DNA of 64,000 bases from Anderseniella sp039978075 (GCA_039978075.1 JBDWCA010000015.1:62001-126000), one strand, 5' to 3'; shown: positions 7,623 through 16,693, counted from the stretch's first letter. The notes: generated from the sequence alone by a model not told the origin. A program made the numbers and translations.

Positions 7623-9575
7623 TCACGACGCATTCGCACGCCTGACATCCGGCGGTGTTGCTTCATCCACCAGTGCTGCAGTCACCTCGTCCAGCGTCAT
7701 CGACGTCTGGTCGCGCGAACCGAGACGGCGGACATTGACCGTGCCTTCTTCGGCTTCACGGTTGCCACACACCAGGATCACCGGCACCTTGGCCAGCGAG
7801 TGCTCGCGCACCTTGTAGTTGATCTTTTCGTTACGAAAATCGGTGATGACCTGCAGGCCTGCCTTTTTGAGTTTTGCCGCGACCTGCTCGCCATAGGCGT
7901 CAGCATCCTGGGTAATGGTGGCCACCACCACCTGTACCGGCGCAAACCACAACGGCATATGACCGGCATAGTTTTCGATGAGAATTCCCAAAAACCGTTC
8001 CATGGACCCGCAAATGGCCCGGTGGATCATCACCGGCTGCTTCTTCTCTGAATCGCTATCGATGTAAAATGCGCCGAAGCGTTCCGGCAGGTTGAAATCG
8101 ACCTGCGTGGTACCACACTGCCAGTCACGGCCAATGGCGTCACGCAGCACATATTCGAACTTCGGACCGTAGAAGGCCCCCTCGCCCGGGTTGATTTCGG
8201 TCTTGATCTTGCCTTCTGACTGCGCCTCGATCTGCTCGAGGACTTCGCCCATGATCTTTTCCGCCTCATCCCAGTTTTCATCCGAGCCGACGCGTTTTTC
8301 AGGCCTTGTCGACAGTTTCACCGTGATCTCGTCAAAACCGAAGTCTGCATAGGTCGACAGGATCAGGTCATTGATCCGCATACACTCCGACGCCATCTGC
8401 TCTTCGGTGCAAAACACGTGCGCATCATCCTGGGTAAACCCGCGCACCCGCATCAGGCCATGCAGCGCCCCTGACGGTTCATAGCGGTGCACATTGCCGA
8501 ATTCCGCATATTTTACCGGAAGGTCGCGATAGGACTTCAGGCCATGCTTGAATATCTGCACGTGGCCCGGGCAGTTCATCGGCTTGATCGCAAACACACG
8601 ATCATCTTCCGTCTGCGTGACGAACATGTTTTCCCGATACCAGTCCCAGTGACCCGAAGTTTCCCAAAGGGCCTTGTCCAGAATTTCCGGCGCATTGACC
8701 TCTTCATAGCCTTGCGCATCGAGCCGGCGGCGCATGTAATTCACAAGATTCTGGAACATGCGCCAGCCCTTGGCATGCCAGAACACCACGCCTGGTCCTT
8801 CTTCCTGGAAATGAAACAGGTCCATTTCGCGGCCCAGCTTGCGGTGGTCGCGTTTTTCAGCTTCCTCCAGCATCATCAGGTAGTTGTCGAGATCAGCCTG
8901 CGAGGCCCACGCGGTGCCGTAAATCCGCGTCAGCATTTCGTTGTCGCTGTCACCGCGCCAGTAGGCACCGGCCACTTTCATCAGCTTGAAGGCCGACCCG
9001 ATCTGGCCGGTGGACGCCATGTGCGGCCCGCGGCACAGGTCAAACCAGTCGCCCTGGTAGTATATTTTCAGGTCCTGCTCGTCGGGGATCGCATCGACCA
9101 GTTCAACCTTGTAGGCTTCGCCCTTGTCCCTGAATACCTGCTTGACCTTGTCGCGCGGCCAGACTTCCTTGGTGAACGGCTTGTTGCGCTGGATGATCTC
9201 GCGCATCTTCTTCTCAATCACCGGCAGGTCTTCCGTCGTGAACGGCTGATTGCGCTTGAAATCATAGAAGAAGCCGTTTTCGATTACCGGCCCGATGGTA
9301 ACCTGGGTACCCGGCCACAGTTCCTGCACCGCTTCCGCCATCACGTGCGCTGCGTCGTGCCGGATCAGTTCCAGCGCATCGGCATCTTCACGCGTGATAA
9401 TCTTGAATTCTGCGTCTGCATCAATCGGGTCAGACAGGTCGGCTAGCGCCCCGTCCAGCATGATCGCCACGGCCTTTTTCTGCAGCGACTTGGCAATTGA
9501 ACCGGCGACATCGCGCCCGCTTGTGCCTGCCTCGAACTGGCGCACGGATCCATCAGGAAATGTAAGGGAAATCAT
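7623..9575 (-). CDS. thrS: threonine--tRNA ligase
   Basis: 650 residues, the normal length for bacterial ThrRS. It charges tRNA-Thr in the cytoplasm. The N-terminal TGS domain (MISLTFPDGSVRQFEAGTSGRDVAGSIAK) is followed by the editing domain with HDAAHVMAEAVQELWPG (the HxxxH site). The class II catalytic core has RGPHMASTGQIG, KPMNCPGHVQIF (zinc-binding Cys), RYEPSGALHGLMRVRGFTQDDAHVF and MIHRAICGSMERFLGILIE. The C-terminal anticodon-binding domain ends the protein. The ATG chosen (MISLTF) has AGAGGTG just upstream; the longer frame start lacks this and is unlike the family. The gene is followed leftward by the converging Lrp gene. Confidence 0.98.
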   Translation of the reverse strand: MISLTFPDGSVRQFEAGTSGRDVAGSIAKSLQKKAVAIMLDGALADLSDPIDADAEFKIITREDADALELIRHDAAHVMAEAVQELWPGTQVTIGPVIENGFFYDFKRNQPFTTEDLPVIEKKMREIIQRNKPFTKEVWPRDKVKQVFRDKGEAYKVELVDAIPDEQDLKIYYQGDWFDLCRGPHMASTGQIGSAFKLMKVAGAYWRGDSDNEMLTRIYGTAWASQADLDNYLMMLEEAEKRDHRKLGREMDLFHFQEEGPGVVFWHAKGWRMFQNLVNYMRRRLDAQGYEEVNAPEILDKALWETSGHWDWYRENMFVTQTEDDRVFAIKPMNCPGHVQIFKHGLKSYRDLPVKYAEFGNVHRYEPSGALHGLMRVRGFTQDDAHVFCTEEQMASECMRINDLILSTYADFGFDEITVKLSTRPEKRVGSDENWDEAEKIMGEVLEQIEAQSEGKIKTEINPGEGAFYGPKFEYVLRDAIGRDWQCGTTQVDFNLPERFGAFYIDSDSEKKQPVMIHRAICGSMERFLGILIENYAGHMPLWFAPVQVVVATITQDADAYGEQVAAKLKKAGLQVITDFRNEKINYKVREHSLAKVPVILVCGNREAEEGTVNVRRLGSRDQTSMTLDEVTAALVDEATPPDVRRANAS

Positions 9576-9671
9576 TATCGTCACCTCTTGCTCACTCTCT
9601 GCATACAAACGCAGGTAAGCTGACTACTTGTTGTTTGGTTGCGCGCTGGTTTGTTGCACGCAATGGGCAAC

Positions 9672-9995
9672 TTATTGCCCGTTATCGGCCCGCTTCGTCA
9701 AGCGGGCATAGCGCCAGACCTTCAGTCCGGCCCGTTCGATCCTGTCGGGCACCGGGTCATGGCCGCTCGTTCCCCACGGGTTGCAACGGACAATCCTGAA
9801 AAATCCAAGCCAGAATCCCGCCCATGCCCCATGGACGGAGATTGCCTCCATGGCGTAGCTGGAGCATGTCGGCAGGTGCCGGCAAGTGCGACCGAAAAAA
9901 TATGACAGGGTCAGCTGGTAACCACGAATCAGAACCAACATCACCGATGCTACAAGTCCCTGTCGCGGCTTTGCTGGAAACGGTCGGTCTTTCAA
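9672..9995 (-). CDS. yidD: membrane protein insertion efficiency factor YidD
   Basis: 107 residues. It carries the YidD signature: a hydrophobic N-terminal segment (VMLVLIRGYQLTLSYFFG), then CRHLPTCSSYAMEAISVHG and RCNPWGTSGHDPVPD, with the three conserved cysteines. YidD acts at the inner membrane and helps YidC-dependent insertion. The frame starts at TTG with GGAG 6 nt upstream; no suitable ATG exists. It is encoded just upstream of thrS on the same strand, separated by about 95 nt. Confidence 0.93.
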   Translation of the reverse strand: MKDRPFPAKPRQGLVASVMLVLIRGYQLTLSYFFGRTCRHLPTCSSYAMEAISVHGAWAGFWLGFFRIVRCNPWGTSGHDPVPDRIERAGLKVWRYARLTKRADNGQ

Positions 9996-10061
9996 TCTAT
10001 TGCTCCGTATTCAAACGCTAGTTTGGCACTCAACCTACACCAGCTCATATGGGGATCCACA

Positions 10062-11606
10062 ATGCCTGAAAACAAACCCAATATTGTCCTCATCATGGTT
10101 GACCAGTTGTCCGCCCTGTTTCTGTCGTCTTACGGGCATCCGGTCGTCAAGACACCCAACATCGACCGGTTGGCAAAAGACGGTGTTGTATTCGAGAATT
10201 TCTACTCACCAAGCCCGCTGTGCGCACCTGCCCGAGCTGCAATGATGTCCGGGCAGTTGCCGTCGCGCAACCGCGTCTACGACAACGCCGCAGAATTTGC
10301 GTCCCAGATCCCGAGCTTTGCGCACTACCTGCGTCTGGAAGGCTATCGCACATGCCTGTCCGGCAAGATGCATTTTGTCGGGCCCGATCAGTTGCACGGT
10401 TTTGAAGAACGCCTGACCACGGATATCTACCCGGCAGATTTCGGCTGGACGCCCGACTGGCGCAAACCGCAGGAGCGCGTCGACTGGTGGTATCATAATC
10501 TGCTGTCGGTCAAGCAGGCAGGCATCGCAGAACAGACCAACCAGCTTGAATATGACGATGAAGTAGGGTTTCAGGCGTGCCGGCGCATATACGATTATGC
10601 CCGAAATCCGGAACAGCGCCCGTTCTGTCTGGTTGCCTCATTCACCCATCCGCATGACCCCTACGCTGCCCGGGCGAAATACTGGAACCTGTATTCCGAC
10701 GAAGACATAGACGCGCCCGCCACCCCCGCCTTTGCCTATAATGACATGGACCCGCACAGCCAGCGACTGTGGAAGGTCTCAGCCATGGACGACTATGACA
10801 TCTCTGGCCAGGACATCCGCAATGCCCGGCGCGCCTATTATGCCAACATTTCCTATCTGGACGATCACGTCGGCAAAATACTGGCCACCCTTGATGACTG
10901 CGGACTGAGCGATGACACCATCATCATGTTCACATCCGATCATGGCGACATGCTGGGCGAGCGCGGCCTGTGGTACAAGATGAGCTTCATGGAGCATTCT
11001 GCCCGGGTGCCGCTTATCGTGTATGCGCCCGGCAGGTATGATGCGCGCTGGGTCAGACAGCCGACCTCACTGCTGGATATCGTACCGACCCTGAGCGATA
11101 TCGCCGGGCGTAAGGACCATGCCGCAACCCTGGACGGGCACTCTCTTCTACCTCTGCTTGAAGGCAGCGCTGAAAACCCGGACCATGCCATCTACGCAGA
11201 ATTGACGGCAGAAGGCTGTCTTGCGCCACTGTTCATGATCCGGCAGGGAAACTGGAAATACACCGCATCGCGCCCTGATCCGGACCAGTTGTTCGACCTT
11301 GACACAGACCCGAACGAAATAACCAACCTTGCAGGCGATCCCGATCATGCCACAGTCATCAGAAAGTTCCGCTCCATGGCGGCTGCGCGCTGGAACCCGT
11401 CAAAGCTGGAAGCGGACATAAAGGAAAGCCAACTGGTGCGGCTTGCCGTGTGGCAGGCCCTGCGCAAAGGCAACTGGTATCCGTGGGACTATCAGCCATT
11501 GCGTGCTGCATCGGAACAGTACATGCGCAATCACAAGGACCTGAATGTTCTGGAAAAAACCTCCAGATTCCCGCCACCGCCGCAACCTGAGAAAAAATCA
11601 GACTGA
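10062..11606 (+). CDS. betC: choline-sulfatase
   Basis: 514 residues. It hydrolyses choline-O-sulfate to choline and sulfate, feeding glycine betaine synthesis. The sulfatase signature SPLCAPARAAMMSGQLPSR carries C-x-P/A-x-R, whose Cys is matured to formylglycine. N-terminal metal ligands are in NIVLIMVDQLSALF. Segments GKMHFVGPDQLHGFEERL and DIYPADFGWTPDW match remembered rhizobial BetC closely, as do the metal segment FTSDHGDMLGERGLW and the C-terminal ..NWYPWDYQPLRAASEQYMRNH. Unlike many rhizobial bet operons, no betI, betB or betA lies beside it. I chose the ATG before PENKPN; the longer frame has no support. Confidence 0.93.
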   Translation: MPENKPNIVLIMVDQLSALFLSSYGHPVVKTPNIDRLAKDGVVFENFYSPSPLCAPARAAMMSGQLPSRNRVYDNAAEFASQIPSFAHYLRLEGYRTCLSGKMHFVGPDQLHGFEERLTTDIYPADFGWTPDWRKPQERVDWWYHNLLSVKQAGIAEQTNQLEYDDEVGFQACRRIYDYARNPEQRPFCLVASFTHPHDPYAARAKYWNLYSDEDIDAPATPAFAYNDMDPHSQRLWKVSAMDDYDISGQDIRNARRAYYANISYLDDHVGKILATLDDCGLSDDTIIMFTSDHGDMLGERGLWYKMSFMEHSARVPLIVYAPGRYDARWVRQPTSLLDIVPTLSDIAGRKDHAATLDGHSLLPLLEGSAENPDHAIYAELTAEGCLAPLFMIRQGNWKYTASRPDPDQLFDLDTDPNEITNLAGDPDHATVIRKFRSMAAARWNPSKLEADIKESQLVRLAVWQALRKGNWYPWDYQPLRAASEQYMRNHKDLNVLEKTSRFPPPPQPEKKSD

Positions 11607-11610
11607 GAAA

Positions 11611-12066
11611 TCAGGCTGACTGCGCCGCGTCCTCGCCCTGTTTGCCTTCCGCCATGTCAAGCGCACTGCAAACGGCATCGAAGGTCAAAAGGGTTGAGGC
11701 ATGGCGCGCCTTGAAATCACGCACCGGCGACAACGCTTCAAGGTCAGACCATTTGCCGTCAGGAGCCGGCCCGTTGTTCTTCAGCATGTCGTACATCTGA
11801 TCACGAACCGCGCGCAGCTCGTCCGGACTTGAGCCGACAACATGATGTGCCAGAATGGACGATGATGCCTGGCCCAACGCACATGCTTTCACATCGTGGG
11901 CAAAATCGGACACCACACCATTGTCAAGCATGACATCAACCGTCACCTTGGACCCGCACAATTTCGAGTGAGCAACAGCGCTACCCTGCGGCGCGGGCAA
12001 CCTGCCCAGCCGGGGAATATCAGCGGCAAATCCCAGTATCTGCTTGTTATAGACGTCGTTTATCAT
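11611..12066 (-). CDS. NifU/IscU-like iron-sulfur cluster scaffold protein
   Basis: 151 residues. The three scaffold cysteines are present: KLCGSKVTVDV, KACALGQASSS and FDAVCSAL, in the order and spacing of the IscU/NifU N-terminal family. It would assemble or hold Fe-S clusters in the cytoplasm. The family is often found beside folE in Hyphomicrobiales and is distinct from the main SUF U protein; the exact client is unknown. The ATG giving MINDVYNKQ has GGGGG 5 nt upstream; a TTG four codons earlier was rejected. The gene is divergent from folE across about 250 bp and converges on betC. Confidence 0.85.
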   Translation of the reverse strand: MINDVYNKQILGFAADIPRLGRLPAPQGSAVAHSKLCGSKVTVDVMLDNGVVSDFAHDVKACALGQASSSILAHHVVGSSPDELRAVRDQMYDMLKNNGPAPDGKWSDLEALSPVRDFKARHASTLLTFDAVCSALDMAEGKQGEDAAQSA

Positions 12067-12315
12067 GGCAGCCCCCAATATGGGTCGAACTTGCTTGTAT
12101 TACCAGCCTCATTCGACCATATCCTGTTCGCAGGGAACGATTATGTGAGCCTGCCGGTGTAATCTCTCTTTTGGATTCCGGCGAAGCTTATGCTAAGACG
12201 GACCCTAAATTCAGATTTTTGGCTTTTTGCTGAAAAACGAGTGAACCCAAACACGCAAACCAGCGTTAAATTATCGAATTTAGCCCTGACATTTCAAGAC
12301 TCTATCGAGGCCCGA

Positions 12316-12957
12316 ATGGACGCTGTCGTTAAACATATAGGTACCGTAAAGCCCGATATCGGGTCTGGCCCAGCGATTGAGAAGCCCTCTGAAGAAGAAG
12401 CACTTGCGGCAGTACGTACGCTGATTGCATGGGCAGGAGATGATCCGGAGCGTGAAGGTCTGCTGGACACACCGAAGCGGGTACTCAAGGCTTATGGCGA
12501 GTTATTCTCCGGTTACCAGGCAGACAGCCGCGATGCATTGCAGCGCACCTTTGAGGATGTCGGCGGCTATGACGACATAGTGCTGGTGCGAAACATTGAA
12601 TTTTTCTCTCATTGCGAACACCACATGGTGCCGTTCCAGGGTCATGTCCACATTGCCTACCTGCCCGGCAACGGCGTCGTCGGACTGTCGAAGCTGGCCC
12701 GTGTAGTGGAAGTCTTCTCGCGTCGTTTGCAGACACAGGAAAACCTGACCGCCCAGATCGTGCATGCAATCGACACACAACTGGATGCACGCGGTGTCGC
12801 GGTCATGGTCGAAGCGGTGCATAACTGCATGACCATGCGCGGTGTTCAAAAGCGTGACGCGTCTACACTGACCACCCGATTTACCGGTGATTTCAAGTCG
12901 CAACCAGCTCTGCAGGCACGTTTCATGGAAATGGTGCGGTATCGCAAATCTGACTGA
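12316..12957 (+). CDS. folE: GTP cyclohydrolase I
   Basis: 213 residues. It converts GTP to 7,8-dihydroneopterin triphosphate, the first step of folate synthesis. Zinc ligands appear in FFSHCEHHMVPFQGHVHIAYLP (Cys and His) and in HNCMTMRGVQKRDA (second Cys). GLSKLARVVEVFSRRLQTQENLT is the family signature. The start MDAVVKHIG has GAGG upstream and fits the normal FolE length; the frame extends 42 codons further upstream without family similarity. hisI follows 29 nt downstream, the usual alphaproteobacterial arrangement. Confidence 0.96.
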   Translation: MDAVVKHIGTVKPDIGSGPAIEKPSEEEALAAVRTLIAWAGDDPEREGLLDTPKRVLKAYGELFSGYQADSRDALQRTFEDVGGYDDIVLVRNIEFFSHCEHHMVPFQGHVHIAYLPGNGVVGLSKLARVVEVFSRRLQTQENLTAQIVHAIDTQLDARGVAVMVEAVHNCMTMRGVQKRDASTLTTRFTGDFKSQPALQARFMEMVRYRKSD

Positions 12958-12986
12958 TACTGTCTTCAACTGCAGGGCAATTCCAC

Positions 12987-13430
12987 TTGACCGATACACT
13001 ATTTCCCCTTCCCGCCAGCATTGATGACGTAGAAGAAGGCAGCGAGTTTGCGCCACGTTTTGATGATGCGGGGCTGATCCCTGCCATGGCAATCGATGCA
13101 AAGACAAATGCGCCCTTGATGTTCGCCTTTATGAACAGGGAAAGCCTGGCCCTTAGCCTCGAAACAGGGTTGGCGCACTATTATTCGCGCTCGCGCCGTT
13201 CCTTGTGGAAAAAGGGCGAGACGTCCGGACAATTGCAGCACATAGACCGCATTCGAACAGATTGTGATCAGGATATCCTGGTGCTGGAGGTTCACGTGGC
13301 AGGTGATGGCGCAGCCTGCCACACCGGGCGGGCAACCTGTTTCTACAGACAGGTGAACTCAGACCGAAGCCTGACGACAATCGACAATGTCAGAAAAATA
13401 GATCCGGAAGCGACATACGGCAAAAAATGA
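12987..13430 (+). CDS. hisI: phosphoribosyl-AMP cyclohydrolase
   Basis: 147 residues. It catalyses the third step of histidine synthesis, opening the adenine ring of phosphoribosyl-AMP. AMAIDAKTNAPLMFAFMNRESLALSLETGLAHYYSRSRRSLWKKGETSGQ is the HisI core. The metal-site segments are RTDCDQDILVLEV and ACHTGRATCFYR. There is no fused HisE domain, as usual in this class. The start is a TTG with only a weak AGGG upstream; no ATG lies near it. Co-transcription with folE is likely. Confidence 0.95.
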   Translation: MTDTLFPLPASIDDVEEGSEFAPRFDDAGLIPAMAIDAKTNAPLMFAFMNRESLALSLETGLAHYYSRSRRSLWKKGETSGQLQHIDRIRTDCDQDILVLEVHVAGDGAACHTGRATCFYRQVNSDRSLTTIDNVRKIDPEATYGKK

Positions 13431-13440
13431 ACTGCCGGGT

Positions 13441-13965
13441 TTATGCCGAAGTACGGATGTCTTCATATTCCGGTGGCGGCGGCGCAGTAGTTGATGCCTC
13501 AGGCTCAGCCGGTTTCGACGCGGCCTGCTTGGCAGCAGCATTGTTCGCCATGTCAGGTTCCGCTTCATCTTCTTCAGTCAGGGCATGCAACAACAGATCA
13601 TGCAGGTCGGCAAGCGTGATCATTCCCTTGATCTCACCGTCCTCGGTAACCAGTACAAATTCCGATGCTGTGTTGTTCAACAACTCCATGACCTGGATTA
13701 TCTGCGTCGTGGTTTCACATGCAGGAACCAGATCACGTACCAGATCACTGGCAATCATCTGCATCACTGAAGATCCGAGCCTGCCGGACGCATTGATGAT
13801 ATCCTTCTGCGACAGGGTACCCTTGACTTCACCATATTCACTGAGGATGACCGTTCCAGGTGCCTGACACGACAGCAGGTATTCACACACATCCACAATC
13901 TTGGTGGATTGGACAATTGCCGGAACACCGCGCCCGTATTGTTCAATAATGTCCGCGGCATTCAT
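13441..13965 (-). CDS. CBS-domain protein
   Basis: 174 residues. Two CBS motifs in tandem fill residues ~10-130: VPAIVQSTKIVDVCEYLLSCQAPGTVILSEYGEVKGTLSQKDI and the second ending EFVLVTEDGEIKGMITLADLHDLLLHAL. CBS pairs bind adenine nucleotides and act as energy or redox sensors. The C-terminal 45 residues are acidic and rich in Ala, Pro and Glu and look disordered. No enzyme domain is attached. It converges on hisI and is followed upstream by a 208-bp gap with a small dyad (GATCTCAATGAGATAGATC, 14121-14139). Partner unknown. Confidence 0.85.
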   Translation of the reverse strand: MNAADIIEQYGRGVPAIVQSTKIVDVCEYLLSCQAPGTVILSEYGEVKGTLSQKDIINASGRLGSSVMQMIASDLVRDLVPACETTTQIIQVMELLNNTASEFVLVTEDGEIKGMITLADLHDLLLHALTEEDEAEPDMANNAAAKQAASKPAEPEASTTAPPPPEYEDIRTSA

Positions 13966-14173
13966 TGCAGGTGCTTACCTTTTTTGCGCAAAAAAGTGGG
14001 ACTCAAAAGTCCAATGCAGGATTATTGGCACAAAACCCTTAATCAGATGTTTCCCAAACGGCTTGTATCTATTTCAATGGCGATTTGGATAGAAACTGTC
14101 TCGAAAAAATTATATCTATCGATCTCAATGAGATAGATCTGCACGTCTGCACAAGACTGCCTCCTGCAGTCGA

Positions 14174-14959
14174 TCATCTCGCTCTAGCCGGATCAAGCCA
14201 CCCAAACACAAACAATCCGGTCAAAAATCCGCCCAGATGAGCCTCCCAGGCAATACGGGCGTCGCCCATCAGGCCTGATGATGCAGTGAACATGTCGACA
14301 CCAAACCAGATCGCCATGAAAACAACTGCCGATTTGTTGGTGAAAAGCCGCAACAGAGGCTCCGGGGGGACCATGCTGAGATCCTTGCGCAAGCTGGTCA
14401 TCAATGTACCACCATGGGCAAAGATCAGCCGTACGGCCACAGCCATCTGACCCGCAATAGCACCCGATGCGCCAACAAGTATGGCTCCTGACCCCCAATT
14501 CAGGACCATGGAGAATGCCGCTGCAACGCCTGCGGCCAGCATCGAAAGACCAATGAACCTGGCCGCTCCCAGCCGTCTTGCTGCAACCGACCCGAATGCC
14601 AGCATCCAGACCATGTTCATGACAAGATGGGTCCAGCTTCCATGCAACAGTGCATATGAAAAGAAAGACGTTACCCGAGCAATTTCGCCACCGGGCAACA
14701 GTTGACCGCCGAATTCCGTCAGCGTCTGAAAACGTGCTGGAATGAATGCCAGTGTCAGAACGGCACGGTTGTAGATATCGCTGCCAACAAGCTGCAAACA
14801 CGCATGAACGACCAGCATTGCCCCAGCCAGCAACAACACCACGCCCGGCGCGTTGATGACAGGTGGCCGTGTACGCTGAAGATTCAGTGCTTCAAACTCC
14901 TCACGTGTCAACCGCCCCTCTTCAATTGACCGGTTTTCAGGTGATTTCTCGTCATTCAT
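14174..14959 (-). CDS. rhomboid-family intramembrane serine protease
   Basis: About 261 residues with six or seven membrane helices after a charged cytoplasmic N-terminus. The rhomboid features are present: HGSWTHLVMNMVWMLAFG (His/Asn of the oxyanion hole), VGASGAIAGQMAVA (GASG with the nucleophilic Ser) and IAWEAHLGGFLTGLF (catalytic His). It would cleave transmembrane substrates in the inner membrane. The ATG giving MNDEKSPEN has AGG about 8 nt upstream; a GTG eleven codons earlier is an alternative. It stands alone and is divergent from the PAS gene. Confidence 0.9.
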   Translation of the reverse strand: MNDEKSPENRSIEEGRLTREEFEALNLQRTRPPVINAPGVVLLLAGAMLVVHACLQLVGSDIYNRAVLTLAFIPARFQTLTEFGGQLLPGGEIARVTSFFSYALLHGSWTHLVMNMVWMLAFGSVAARRLGAARFIGLSMLAAGVAAAFSMVLNWGSGAILVGASGAIAGQMAVAVRLIFAHGGTLMTSLRKDLSMVPPEPLLRLFTNKSAVVFMAIWFGVDMFTASSGLMGDARIAWEAHLGGFLTGLFVFGWLDPARAR

Positions 14960-15066
14960 GGGCTTGCCTGTGTTTTTTCTTCTGTCTGGCACGGTGCCTG
15001 CAAAGACGGGTTAACAGCGTTCAGCTTTGAAACAACGACGAGATACCAGTCAGGCAGGTGACATAT

Positions 15067-15711
15067 ATGTCAGGCACGAATCAAATATTCAACAACGTCT
15101 CTGATAACACGGTTATGCACCCAACCAGCCGCAAGTTGCTGCGCATCTGGGAACGCATCAGAGGTGAAGAAGCCGCACCGTTGAGAACCGACATCACCAT
15201 GCGTGATCTGGTCGCCATTGTGCCGTGGACTTGCATACTGGCACGTGATCCGCACAAGATGTCATATATGTACCGGCTGGCAGGCTCTGCCGTGTGTGAC
15301 ACGATCGGCCGTCAGTTAACCGGCACCACCGCCTTCGAGGACTGGTCGAATTTTGACCGAGAAACCGTCGTTCGCGGTCTGGATACCGTGGTCGGCATGA
15401 AACAGCCGTGTGTCGGCCGGTTTCTCGCCCACTCCTTTGGCGGCCGGGAAGTCGGTTTCGAACTGGTCGCAGTACCGGTCATTTCCGCAAATGGCAGGGA
15501 TGTTCACGCCCTGACAACCATAGCCCCGTTCAGGGACGCACGAGGTCCAACGCCTGATCCCCTGATAAAATTCAAGGTGCGCAAAATACGTGTTCTGTGG
15601 AGTGACCAGCTCCCCGGCAAACCGGTTTGCACACCGGTATCAAGCAGTGATGAAGTCCGGCGTATCAATTCGAGCTTTCTGCGTGTCATCGAAGGTGGCA
15701 AAGCCGGATAG
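15067..15711 (+). CDS. PAS-domain protein (PAS_5 type)
   Basis: 214 residues. The core LRIWERIRGEEAAPLRTDITMRDLVAIVPWTCILARDPHKMSYMYRLAGSAVCDTIGRQLTGTTAFEDW is the single PAS-like domain common in alphaproteobacteria (PF07310 type). No kinase or cyclase is attached, and the ligand is unknown. GGCAGGTG lies 6 nt before the chosen ATG (MSGTNQIF), which beats the GTG three codons earlier. Its TAG stop is the first part of repeat copy 2. The next gene downstream is a PilZ protein, so both may belong to a sensory or c-di-GMP context, though no operon is evident. Confidence 0.78.
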   Translation: MSGTNQIFNNVSDNTVMHPTSRKLLRIWERIRGEEAAPLRTDITMRDLVAIVPWTCILARDPHKMSYMYRLAGSAVCDTIGRQLTGTTAFEDWSNFDRETVVRGLDTVVGMKQPCVGRFLAHSFGGREVGFELVAVPVISANGRDVHALTTIAPFRDARGPTPDPLIKFKVRKIRVLWSDQLPGKPVCTPVSSSDEVRRINSSFLRVIEGGKAG

Positions 15712-15786
15712 ATCAGGATGGGTTTTGACTGAACCAGCCAAAAACCATCAACTCGATCGCTTTCAAGGTGATAGAGCGGCCTTTAT
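15711..15786 (+). repeat. intergenic palindromic repeat, copy 2 (diverged)
   Basis: It starts at the last base of the PAS gene's stop codon with GATCAGGATG. The inverted repeat TTTTGACTG-3 nt-CAGCCAAAA follows (one mismatch), then a tail GATCGCTTTCAAGGTGATAGAG. It aligns without gaps in the palindrome with copy 3 at 16603. The remaining ~130 bp up to the PilZ gene hold no gene that I can see. Confidence 0.7.
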
Positions 15787-15916
15787 GGGGTTTTGAATCC
15801 ACGCTGCTCCAGGCTCAACCAAATGGCCCGGCGCGACTTTGCAAACACTCAGCAAATGCTCTCTGGCGATATACTATCGTGGTTGTAATTTTATCGGTTG
15901 TTAAGGCCGCATTTAC

Positions 15917-16603
15917 GTGAACGCGCTTAAAGTCGAACCTGAGACGAGAGAATTATCGGTCGTTATCTCGACAAAAACCTTCAATGGCGCCTTGCAAAGG
16001 ACTGTCAACGTGAATGCAAATTCAGTAACCGCTGGTTCAACTACATCAGCAACGTCATCAGACAACAGCAAAAGGATCATATTCGGCCGCTTTATGTTGC
16101 CTGATATGAATGAGTACCCCTGTCAGGTATTCAGCATCGATGCAGATGGCGCAAAACTGCTGAGCGATCACACCGTTGAGCCGGGCACACCGATTATTGC
16201 TTATCTTGATGATATTGGCCGGGTGGACGGGATCATGGACAAAGTCATCGAAGATGGCTTTTACGTTTCATTCAATCTCACCGGAAGGCGTCGCGAACGC
16301 ATGGAACGCCGCCTGGAGTGGTTCGAAACCTCCGACCCGGATGAGCGCCGCGACGACCGGTTCGCTCCAAAGGACTCAGCCTCCCAGATCACACTGAACG
16401 ATGGTCGGGAATACCCGTGTGAAGTGATCGACATCTCTGTTTCAGGCGCATCGATTAAAACCAGCGTGCTGCCAAGCATCGGCACTTACCTTTCGCTGGG
16501 CAGAATGCGCGGTCGCGTGGTTCGTTTTACATCTGACGGTATCGCCATTGAATTCATGAGTCAGTTGGAGCCGGCAAAACTGGCTGATCACGCCGTACTG
16601 TAG
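15917..16603 (+). CDS. protein with two PilZ-like domains
   Basis: 228 residues. The second half, from ERRDDRFAPKDSASQ, has the PilZ c-di-GMP-binding elements: RxxxR in RRDDR and DxSxxG in DISVSGASI, about 40 residues apart. The first half (RIIFGRFMLPDMNEYPCQVFSIDADGAKLL) has the same strand pattern but lacks both motifs, so it is probably a degenerate or protein-binding PilZ domain. The protein is soluble and likely a c-di-GMP effector; the output is unknown. The frame starts at GTG with AAGG upstream; this start is uncertain. Its TAG stop overlaps the start of repeat copy 3. Confidence 0.8.
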   Translation: MNALKVEPETRELSVVISTKTFNGALQRTVNVNANSVTAGSTTSATSSDNSKRIIFGRFMLPDMNEYPCQVFSIDADGAKLLSDHTVEPGTPIIAYLDDIGRVDGIMDKVIEDGFYVSFNLTGRRRERMERRLEWFETSDPDERRDDRFAPKDSASQITLNDGREYPCEVIDISVSGASIKTSVLPSIGTYLSLGRMRGRVVRFTSDGIAIEFMSQLEPAKLADHAVL

Positions 16604-16668
16604 ATCAGGATGTTTTTTGGTTGTTACAACCAAAAGGCACAATCCTGATCGTTTCCAAAGTGCTTTAG
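16603..16668 (+). repeat. intergenic palindromic repeat, copy 3
   Basis: GATCAGGATG begins at the last base of the PilZ gene's stop codon. The perfect inverted repeat TTTTGGTTG-3 nt-CAACCAAAA follows, then an outer CAGGAT/ATCCTG pair and the tail GATCGTTTCCAAAGTGCTTTAG. Nearly identical blocks make up copy 1 on the other strand. The outer stem makes a long hairpin in RNA. Confidence 0.8.
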
Positions 16669-16693
16669 GCTCCTGTCACTTTCCGTATCCTTT

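Noticed and set aside
13966..14173. operator or terminator from the dyad near 14121-14139
   Set aside because: The dyad is short and imperfect, no T-tract follows, and neither neighbour is a regulator.
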